37,501 nucleotides of DNA from Acidobacteriota bacterium (GTDB lineage: Bacteria > Acidobacteriota > Vicinamibacteria > Vicinamibacterales > JAFNAJ01): assembly GCA_017860085.1 (NCBI GenBank), contig JAFNAJ010000001.1, forward strand, positions 1 through 37,501, read 5' to 3'. The notes below the pieces were generated by a model, which saw only the letters and a program-made list of their open reading frames with translations, had not been told where the DNA came from and ran no database searches. The translations under genes and the position numbers were made by a program. Below are positions 32,145 through 37,501 of the stretch, piece by piece (the first letter of the stretch is position 1; each line of letters starts with the position of its first letter).

Positions 32145-32735
32145 CTACTTCCGCGAAGACTGGCCGGCCGCCGCGGATGCGGCGCCGGCCATCGCCTGTG
32201 CGAAGTGTCGGTAGTAGTCGAAGGCCGACACCAGGGCGAGTGCCACCACCACCCAGAGTGCAGCCTGACCCAGCAGGAACAGCTCGCGAACCGTGACGTG
32301 GCCGACGAGCAGCAGCAGAACCGCAGCCACCTCGGCCGCCATCTTGGCCTTCCCCAGCCCTGAGGCCGCGAGCGTCACACCTCTCGCCTGGGCCACGCCC
32401 CGAAGCCCTGTCACGGCGAGCTCGCGTCCGATGATCACGGCGGCCATCCAGGCAGGGGCCAAGCCGATCTGGACGAGCGACACGAGCGCCGCCGTCACCA
32501 GCAGCTTGTCGGCCAGCGGGTCGAGCAACTGACCCAGCGTGGTCACCTGCTGGCGCCGCCGCGCGAGATACCCGTCGAGCCAGTCCGTGATCGAGGCGAC
32601 GGCGAAGATGATCGCCCCGACGAGCTCCTCGCGAATCCCGAAGATGAGCCGCCCTTCGAACTTCGTCAGGAGCACGACGACGAGGAGAGGCACGAGGAAG
32701 ATGCGCCCGAGGGTCAGGGCATTGGGCAGGTTCAT
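32145..32735 (-). CDS. pgsA: CDP-diacylglycerol-glycerol-3-phosphate 3-phosphatidyltransferase
   Basis: A 196-residue integral membrane enzyme making phosphatidylglycerol phosphate. The CDP-alcohol phosphotransferase motif D-x2-DG-x2-AR-x8-G-x3-D-x3-D is complete (Asp51, Asp54, Gly55, Ala58-Arg59, Gly68, Asp72, Asp76). The family-typical N-terminus NLPNALTLGRI and four or more membrane helices are present. The C-terminus is Ala-rich (AMAGAASAAAGQSSRK). It is transcribed alone, divergent from the pyrophosphorylase. TACAAT at 32770-32765 could be its -10 box. Confidence 0.93.
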   Translation of the reverse strand: MNLPNALTLGRIFLVPLLVVVLLTKFEGRLIFGIREELVGAIIFAVASITDWLDGYLARRRQQVTTLGQLLDPLADKLLVTAALVSLVQIGLAPAWMAAVIIGRELAVTGLRGVAQARGVTLAASGLGKAKMAAEVAAVLLLLVGHVTVRELFLLGQAALWVVVALALVSAFDYYRHFAQAMAGAASAAAGQSSRK

Positions 32736-32810
32736 TGGAGCGGGTGCCGCGCTCGGGCGGGGTCATTGTAACCCGCGGGTCCGCGGCTGGCTACAGGGTC
32801 CGACTCCATG

Positions 32811-32816
32811 TATCAT
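32811..32816 (+). promoter_or_regulatory. Likely -10 box of the sugar-nucleotide operon
   Basis: TATCAT lies 11 nt before ATG 32828, so the transcript would have almost no leader. The -35 at 17 nt (TGGCTA) is weak. Confidence 0.4.
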
Positions 32817-32827
32817 TGCGGGTTGTC

Positions 32828-33883
32828 ATGAAAGCAATCCTCCTGGCAGGCGGGAAAGGCACGCGCCTGCGTCCCCTGACCCTCCACACGCCCAAGCCCA
32901 TCGTGCCGATCATCGATCGGCCGTTTCTGCATTACCAGATCGACCTGCTGCACCAGGTGCCCGAGATCGACGAGGTGATCCTGAGCCTCAACTACCAGCC
33001 GCGGCGCATCGAGGAGATCTTTGGCGACGGCACGAGCCGCGGCATCCGCATCCGGTATGTGGTCGAGCCGGCGCCCCTGGGCACGGCCGGTGCCGTCAAG
33101 TTCGCCGAGCGGTTCCTCGACGACTCCGTGGTGGTCTTCAACGGCGACGTCCTGACGCAGGTCGACCTGGGCGCCATCGTTCGCCTGCACCGCGAGCGTA
33201 AGGCCAAGGCCACCATCGTCCTCACGCCGGTGGAGAACCCGACCGCCTATGGCCTGGTCGAGACAGACCACGACGGCAACGTGACGCGGTTCCTCGAGAA
33301 GCCCTCCCCGGACGAGATCACCTGCGACACGATCAACGCCGGCATCTATGTACTTGAGCCCGACACGTTCGACCGCATTCCCAAGGACACGGCCTGGTCG
33401 ATCGAGCGCAGCTACTTTCCCTCGCTCATCGAGCGAGGCGAGACGTTCGTGGCCTACATCGAGCGCGGCTACTGGATCGACATCGGGACGCCCACGAAGT
33501 ACATGCAGGCGCATCGCGACATCATGGACGGGCATTTCGCGATCCCGATGTTCAGCAGCGGCCCGGCCGTCGTGGCCGCGGCCGACGGCGCCAGCATCGA
33601 CGCTGAGGCCGAGATCGTGGGCCCGTGCTTCATCGACGAGGGCGTGCACGTGAAGAAGGGCGCCCGGGTGGGCCCGTACTCGGTGCTGGGACGTCATGTC
33701 CGCGTCGAGGAAGGTGCACGCATCGAGGGCTCCCTCGTGTGGGCAGGCACCTGGGTCGGGCGTGACGCTTCGGTACGGAACGCGATCCTGGGCCGCAATT
33801 GCCATCTGGGCCGCGCCGCTGTCGTCGGCGACGGCCGGGTCCTCGGCGACAAGAGCGTGCTCACCGACTACAGCCAACTGTAA
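32828..33883 (+). CDS. NDP-sugar pyrophosphorylase, probable mannose-1-phosphate guanylyltransferase
   Basis: A 351-residue nucleotidyltransferase activating a sugar 1-phosphate. The nucleotide loop is LLAGGKGTRLRPLTLHTPKP, VVFNGDVLTQVD follows, and FLEKPSPDE is the later signature. Residues from about 260 on form hexapeptide left-handed helix repeats (AEIVGPCFIDEGVHVKKGAR, RIEGSLVWAGTWVGRDASVR). The next gene, a phosphomannomutase-type enzyme 25 nt downstream, makes GDP-mannose the most likely product. A glucose-1-phosphate thymidylyl- or uridylyltransferase cannot be excluded. ATG 32828 begins the conserved MKAILLAGG. Confidence 0.88.
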   Translation: MKAILLAGGKGTRLRPLTLHTPKPIVPIIDRPFLHYQIDLLHQVPEIDEVILSLNYQPRRIEEIFGDGTSRGIRIRYVVEPAPLGTAGAVKFAERFLDDSVVVFNGDVLTQVDLGAIVRLHRERKAKATIVLTPVENPTAYGLVETDHDGNVTRFLEKPSPDEITCDTINAGIYVLEPDTFDRIPKDTAWSIERSYFPSLIERGETFVAYIERGYWIDIGTPTKYMQAHRDIMDGHFAIPMFSSGPAVVAAADGASIDAEAEIVGPCFIDEGVHVKKGARVGPYSVLGRHVRVEEGARIEGSLVWAGTWVGRDASVRNAILGRNCHLGRAAVVGDGRVLGDKSVLTDYSQL

Positions 33884-33908
33884 CCCCGCATCCCGGAGCA
33901 CTCACCCC

Positions 33909-35267
33909 ATGGCGTCCGTCAATCCAGGAATCTTCAAGGCCTACGACATTCGCGGCATCTACCCCACCGAGATCAACGAGGACGTCGCGCGGCTTGCGGG
34001 GCGTGCCTTCGTCGCCTACCTCGGGGCCAGGCGGATCGCGGTCTCGCGCGACATGCGGCTCTCGTCGCCGTCGGTGGCTGCCGCGTTCATCGACGGTGCC
34101 CGCGAGCAAGGGGCCGACGTCGTCGACTACGGGATGCTCGGCACCGACATGATGTACTTCGCGGTCTGCCGCGACGGCCTCGATGGCGGCGCCCAGATCA
34201 CGGCGTCGCACAATCCGAAGGAGTACAACGGCATGAAACTGGTGCGGCGCGAGGCGTTTCCGTTGAGCGGCGACGCCGGCATCAGCGACATGCGCGAGAT
34301 GATCCTGGGCGACAGCATCCCGGCGCCGTCGGGTCGTCGGGGATCGCTGCGCCAGGCCGACGTCACGGCCGACTACGTCGAGCGCATGCTCTCGTTCATC
34401 GACGTGTCGGCCATCCGTCCCTTCCGGACGGTGCTGGACGCCGGCAGCGGCATGGCTGGGGCGGTCGCGCCGGCCATCTTCGACAGGCTGCCTTGCCAGA
34501 CGACCCGCCTCTGCTTCGACGTCGATGGCACGTTTCCCAACCACGAGGCCAACCCCCTCATCGAGGAGAACCGGCGCGACATCGTCGAGCGGGTCGTGGC
34601 CGAGCGCGCCGACATCGGCATCGCCTGGGACGGCGACGCCGACCGGTGCTTCTTCATCGACGGCGGTGGCGAGTTCGTTGCCGGCGACTTCGTCACGGCG
34701 CTGCTGGCCGAGGCCTTCCTGATCAAGACCCCCGGGGCGAAGATCGTGTACGACGTCCGCGCCAGCTACGCCGTCAAGGACACGGTGGCCGCCTACGGCG
34801 GAACCGCCCTGATGAACCGCGTGGGCCACGCCTTCTTCAAGAAGCGCATGCGCGAGGACGACGCCGTGTTCGGCGGTGAGGTCACGGGTCACTACTACTT
34901 CCGCGACTTCTACTTCGCCGACAACGGCTTCATCCCGGCGCTTCTGATTCTCGAGTTGATGTCGAAGAAGGGGCAGACGCTGGCCGAGCTGCTGGCGCCG
35001 CTGCGCGAGCGCTACTTCATCTCAGGGGAGATCAACACCAAGGTCGCCAGCATGGCCGAGGTCGACCGGAAACTCGACGGCCTGGCGCGCCGCTACGCCG
35101 ACGGCCACGTCTACCGGATGGACGGGGTGTCGGTCGAGTACCCGGACTGGCACTTCAACGTGCGGCCCTCGAACACCGAGCCCTTGCTGCGGCTCAACCT
35201 CGAGGGGGCGACACCGGACGTGATGGCCGCCCGGCGAGACGACGTCGTCGCGTTCATCCGATCGTGA
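33909..35267 (+). CDS. manB: Phosphomannomutase/phosphoglucomutase
   Basis: A 452-residue alpha-D-phosphohexomutase. The four functional loops are all seen: active-site Ser loop TASHNPKEYNG, metal loop WDGDADRCF, sugar loop GGEVTGHYYF (commonly GEMSGH in relatives) and phosphate loop RPSNTEP. The opening FKAYDIRGIYPTEINEDVA is standard. GGAG precedes ATG 33909 by 10 nt. It converts mannose or glucose 6-phosphate to the 1-phosphate used by the preceding gene's product. Confidence 0.93.
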   Translation: MASVNPGIFKAYDIRGIYPTEINEDVARLAGRAFVAYLGARRIAVSRDMRLSSPSVAAAFIDGAREQGADVVDYGMLGTDMMYFAVCRDGLDGGAQITASHNPKEYNGMKLVRREAFPLSGDAGISDMREMILGDSIPAPSGRRGSLRQADVTADYVERMLSFIDVSAIRPFRTVLDAGSGMAGAVAPAIFDRLPCQTTRLCFDVDGTFPNHEANPLIEENRRDIVERVVAERADIGIAWDGDADRCFFIDGGGEFVAGDFVTALLAEAFLIKTPGAKIVYDVRASYAVKDTVAAYGGTALMNRVGHAFFKKRMREDDAVFGGEVTGHYYFRDFYFADNGFIPALLILELMSKKGQTLAELLAPLRERYFISGEINTKVASMAEVDRKLDGLARRYADGHVYRMDGVSVEYPDWHFNVRPSNTEPLLRLNLEGATPDVMAARRDDVVAFIRS

Positions 35268-35299
35268 GCCCCCGGGCAGGCCCAGTACGCGCCGACACA

Positions 35300-35332
35300 C
35301 CCCGTCGCCTTCCACCCGGGACGACGACGGGG
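35300..35332 (+). other. Hairpin downstream of phosphomannomutase
   Basis: CCCCGTCG (35300-35307) is exactly complementary to CGACGGGG (35325-35332), an 8-bp stem with a 17-nt loop, 33 nt after the phosphomannomutase stop. There is no T-run. It may be a weak terminator or structural element; the rest of 35268-35402 holds a possible -10 (TAGACT, 35351-35356) for the tRNA. Confidence 0.35.
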
Positions 35333-35368
35333 CAAGTACCCGGCTCATGCTAGACTACTGGGCTTGCG

Positions 35369-35389
35369 GGGCCGCCCGACGGGCGGTCC
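35369..35389 (+). other. Hairpin in the tRNA-Gly 5' leader
   Basis: GGGCCGCCC-gac-GGGCGGTCC forms a 9-bp stem with one G-U pair, ending 13 nt before the tRNA. It would lie in the precursor tRNA if transcription starts at the TAGACT box. Confidence 0.5.
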
Positions 35390-35402
35390 GTCCGCGCCGA
35401 TC

Positions 35403-35476
35403 GCGGGCTTAGCATAGTGGTAATGCTCTGGCTTCCCAAGCCAGCTAGACGGGTTCGATTCCCGTAGCCCGCTCCA
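35403..35476 (+). tRNA. tRNA-Gly (anticodon CCC)
   Basis: A 74-nt tRNA including an encoded 3' CCA. The acceptor arm GCGGGCT pairs with AGCCCGC (35466-35472) before T and CCA (35474-35476). The anticodon stem CTGGC/GCCAG encloses loop TTCCCAA, giving anticodon CCC for GGG glycine codons. The T arm ACGGG-TTCGATT-CCCGT is perfect. The variable loop is short (class I). Its last 32 nt are overlapped on the opposite strand by the DUF2934 frame. Confidence 0.97.
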
Positions 35477-35792
35477 CCTTCTTGCTGATGGTGGTCTTCC
35501 CTGCCGGTGCCGCCGACGGCCCGGCGCCCTTGCGCCAGGCGATCAATTCCGCCTCGGCTGCCAGCCAGTCCTCCATCGCGTTGCCCGGCGCGAAGCCGCG
35601 CTCCATGGCGCGGAAGTACGCCCTCACGGCGATCTCCTCCGCCGTGGGCCGAAGGAACGCTGCTGCCTTTGCCGCGCGCGGAGCCCGCGGCTTGGCCACC
35701 TTGGGTGCCCCCGCCGCGGCCTTCTTGGCCGGCGCCGCCACTTTCTTCACATCTGCCGTTGGGTCCGCTTGCTTGATGGTTCGCTTTGCCAT
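35445..35792 (-). CDS. DUF2934 domain protein, 3' end reading into tRNA-Gly
   Basis: A 115-residue basic protein. Residues 1-45 are Lys/Ala/Pro-rich (KKVAAPAKKAAAGAPKVAKP), like a histone-type or disordered tail. Residues about 50-85, PTAEEIAVRAYFRAMERGFA then PGNAMEDWLAAEAELIAWRK, are the DUF2934 signature, common in Acidobacteriota; its function is unknown. The frame has no stop until it has crossed 32 bp of the antisense tRNA, so the last residues (VERATGIEPV) are encoded by tRNA complement. That tail is a familiar database artefact, but the stop is real in this sequence. An AAGGAG lies 15 nt before the ATG, rather far. Confidence 0.72.
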   Translation of the reverse strand: MAKRTIKQADPTADVKKVAAPAKKAAAGAPKVAKPRAPRAAKAAAFLRPTAEEIAVRAYFRAMERGFAPGNAMEDWLAAEAELIAWRKGAGPSAAPAGKTTISKKVERATGIEPV

Positions 35793-35885
35793 TGCTACAG
35801 TTCTTCACTCCTTCTTCACGCGCGGTTCCACCGCTACGAACGTACCAGCATAGCAGACACGCCCCCATCCCGCACGCCGCGCCGC

Positions 35886-35891
35886 TATAAT
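35886..35891 (+). promoter_or_regulatory. Likely -10 box of the DUF2461 gene (leaderless type)
   Basis: A perfect TATAAT ends only 6 nt before ATG 35898. The 5' end of the mRNA would be at the start codon or just inside it, and no Shine-Dalgarno is present. No -35 match at 17 nt. Confidence 0.55.
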
Positions 35892-35897
35892 CGCCCA

Positions 35898-36617
35898 ATG
35901 GGCACCGGCCCGAACTTCCCCCGCGGCGCGGTGACGTTCCTGCGAACACTCGCGCGGCACAACGATCGTGAGTGGTTCAGGGCCCACCGCGACGACTACG
36001 ACCGGCTCCTGCGCAGCCCGCTCGAGGCGATCGTGAACCAACTCGACCTCGATTTCCGCAGTTTCGCCCCGGAGTTGGTCGCCTCGCCCGCTGCCTCGAT
36101 CTATCGTATCTGGCGCGACACGCGGTTCAGCGACGACAAGTCGCCCCTCAAGACCCACGTGGCGGCCGTCTTTCCCCGGCGCGGCCTCCCCAAGCACCAG
36201 GGCGCAGGGCTCTACCTGGAGGTCGGCACTCGCGAGGTCCTGCTCGGCGGCGGCATCTACGCGCCGCGCACCAGCGAGATCCACGCCATCCGGCGCCACA
36301 TCGCCGCCAACTTCGGCCGGTTCCGCTCCATCATCGAGTCCCCGGGTTTCCGGCGAGCCGTTGGGCCCGTGCAGGGTGAGCGTCTGGCGCGGCTGCCGCG
36401 GGGCTTTCCGACGGAGCATCCCGCTGGCGAGTACCTTCGCCTCAAGCAGGTGCTCGCGTGGCGGGAGTATCCCGCTGGCCTGGCGTCGTCGCCCTCGTTC
36501 TACTCGACCGTGCTCCGGGTCTTCCGGGCCATGGCTCCATTGACGACGTTCTTGAACGAACCGCTGCGGCCATCGCTGCCGGATACTCGGGCGACCGACC
36601 GGTTCGGTCGGTCGTGA
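35898..36617 (+). CDS. DUF2461 family protein
   Basis: A 239-residue protein of the DUF2461 (TIGR02453) family: FLRTLARHNDREWFRAHRDD, YRIWRDTRFSDDKSPLKTHV, GAGLYLEVGTREVLLGGGIY and the Arg-rich helix EIHAIRRHIAANFGRF. The family has no established biochemical role. ATG 35898 is chosen because the conserved N-terminal motif begins about 10 residues later; the longer frame upstream reads across the DUF2934 promoter region. Confidence 0.88.
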   Translation: MGTGPNFPRGAVTFLRTLARHNDREWFRAHRDDYDRLLRSPLEAIVNQLDLDFRSFAPELVASPAASIYRIWRDTRFSDDKSPLKTHVAAVFPRRGLPKHQGAGLYLEVGTREVLLGGGIYAPRTSEIHAIRRHIAANFGRFRSIIESPGFRRAVGPVQGERLARLPRGFPTEHPAGEYLRLKQVLAWREYPAGLASSPSFYSTVLRVFRAMAPLTTFLNEPLRPSLPDTRATDRFGRS

Positions 36618-36668
36618 CCGACGTCGCGTGAGCCGCCGGGCCTCCGCCCCCGAGGAGGAGAGACGACC

Positions 36669-37427
36669 GTGGGTGAGATCGACCGCGCCCTCGAGGGGCT
36701 GGCGCGTCGCATTGGCGCTGGCGCAACCGTCACCGTGCTGACCGGGGCCGGGGTGTCGGCAGCCAGCGGCGTGCCCACGTTCCGTGGGGCGGATGGGCTG
36801 TGGCGTCAGCATCGTGCCGAGGACTTGGCCACCCCGGACGCCTTTGCACGGAATCCCCAGCTCGTCTGGGCCTGGTACGCGTGGCGCCGCGAGCGCATCG
36901 CCGCCTGTCAGCCCAACAGGACGCATCAGGTGCTTGCGGCCTGGAAGGCTCGCGACCACACGCTCTCGGTGGTCACACAGAACGTGGACGGACTGCACGA
37001 GCGGGCCGGGCTCGCTGACCTCGTGCGATTGCACGGGTCGATCTGGCACCTTCGGTGCTGGGCCTCGTGCCCGACGTCACCGGTACGGTGGCGCGACGAC
37101 CGTGTCCCGCTGCCCGAGATTCCTCCGCACTGCCCTCACTGTCATGGGCTCGCCCGTCCCGACGTTGTGTGGTTCGGCGAGCCGCTCGACCCCGCGGTTC
37201 TGGACGCTGCGTCGCGCGCGGCCGCCTCTGACATCTTCGTTTCCGCCGGCACGTCATCGCTCGTCTACCCGGCGGCGTCGTTTCTCCCCGTGGCACGCGC
37301 TCGCGGAGCCTACACGGTCGAGGTCAACATCGACGACACGCCGGCGAGCGACACGGTCGACCTCGTGCTGCGCGAGCGCGCCGAGGTGGTCTTCGATCGT
37401 CTCGAGCAGCTGCTCGGGGCGCGGTAG
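36669..37427 (+). CDS. cobB: NAD-dependent protein deacylase, class III sirtuin
   Basis: A 252-residue sirtuin removing acyl groups from protein lysines with NAD. NAD-binding motifs are TGAGVSAASGVPTFRG (25-40) and TQNVDGLHERAG (103-114); the catalytic His is His122 in LHGS. Zinc ligands are Cys130, Cys134, Cys155 and Cys158. Tyr70 and Arg73 (WYAWRR) match the Y-x2-R pair that in SIRT5 and E. coli CobB binds succinyl or malonyl groups. GTG 36669 is preceded by GGAGGAG. The gene follows the DUF2461 gene by 51 nt. Confidence 0.93.
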   Translation: MGEIDRALEGLARRIGAGATVTVLTGAGVSAASGVPTFRGADGLWRQHRAEDLATPDAFARNPQLVWAWYAWRRERIAACQPNRTHQVLAAWKARDHTLSVVTQNVDGLHERAGLADLVRLHGSIWHLRCWASCPTSPVRWRDDRVPLPEIPPHCPHCHGLARPDVVWFGEPLDPAVLDAASRAAASDIFVSAGTSSLVYPAASFLPVARARGAYTVEVNIDDTPASDTVDLVLRERAEVVFDRLEQLLGAR

Positions 37428-37451
37428 ACGGACACGCGCCGTTTGGCAGCA

Positions 37452-37501
37452 CGCAGGGCTGAAGCCCTGCGCTACAGAACCCTCGTCGCGCTGTAGCGCA
37501 G
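37452..37501. repeat. REP-like palindromic element and start of an inverted copy
   Basis: CGCAGGGC-TGAA-GCCCTGCG (37452-37471) is a perfect 8-bp-arm palindrome followed by CTACAG. CTGTAGCGCAG at 37491-37501 is the reverse complement of CTGCGCTACAG (37468-37478), so a second, inverted copy begins at the window edge. It shares the TGAA loop and GCxCTAC tail with the element at 27563. Confidence 0.85.

Noticed and set aside
35300..35332. Intrinsic terminator after phosphomannomutase
   Set aside because: The hairpin is real, but the 17-nt loop and lack of a T-run do not support calling it a terminator.

Overview
The window is one contiguous piece of a GC-rich bacterial chromosome, with no phage, transposon or CRISPR signature. 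The likely source is an Acidobacteriota genome, probably of the Vicinamibacteria type. This is inferred from the high GC content, a DUF2934 protein, short palindromic elements with a TGAA loop and a GCxCTAC tail, the mix of secreted beta-propeller, TPR and TonB-like proteins, and the housekeeping gene order; no taxonomic marker was compared.

Left part, 1-13180, minus strand: a very compact aromatic amino acid supraoperon, read from right to left. A sigma70-type promoter (13151-13179) is followed by a 31-codon leader peptide with tandem Trp codons and a strong intrinsic terminator, which together look like a trp attenuator. After it come aroDE (fused dehydroquinase and shikimate dehydrogenase), trpE, trpG, trpD, trpC, trpF, trpB, trpA, chorismate mutase, DAHP synthase and prephenate dehydrogenase. 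Most junctions are 1-4 nt start/stop overlaps. The run ends with an acetoacetyl-CoA synthetase and a thiolase that is cut by the window edge.

Middle part, 13200-23305: envelope and regulatory genes. Divergent from the trp operon, with its own good promoter, is an S55 (SpoIVB-like) secreted protein coupled to a secreted beta-propeller protein. Facing it is an ECF sigma factor with an anti-sigma factor that carries a TonB-C-like periplasmic domain. Divergent from the sigma factor is a membrane-anchored TPR protein. Next is a 1021-residue sigma54 activator without a receiver domain.

Right part, 23438-37501: mostly plus-strand housekeeping genes. aroC-def-fmt-rsmB is followed, after a repeat-bearing gap, by PASTA protein-rpe-YbgC thioesterase-NAD epimerase-BamD-like lipoprotein-secreted protein. 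A convergent pgsA and a divergent NDP-sugar pyrophosphorylase/phosphomannomutase pair follow. The window closes with tRNA-Gly(CCC), a DUF2934 gene running into the tRNA from the other strand, a DUF2461 gene, a class III-like sirtuin and a palindromic repeat cluster at the very end.

The most striking signal is the trp attenuator placed in front of a whole chorismate-to-Trp/Tyr supraoperon. Several promoters also sit so close to start codons (6-11 nt from the -10 box) that leaderless translation is likely, including for the trp leader peptide itself.
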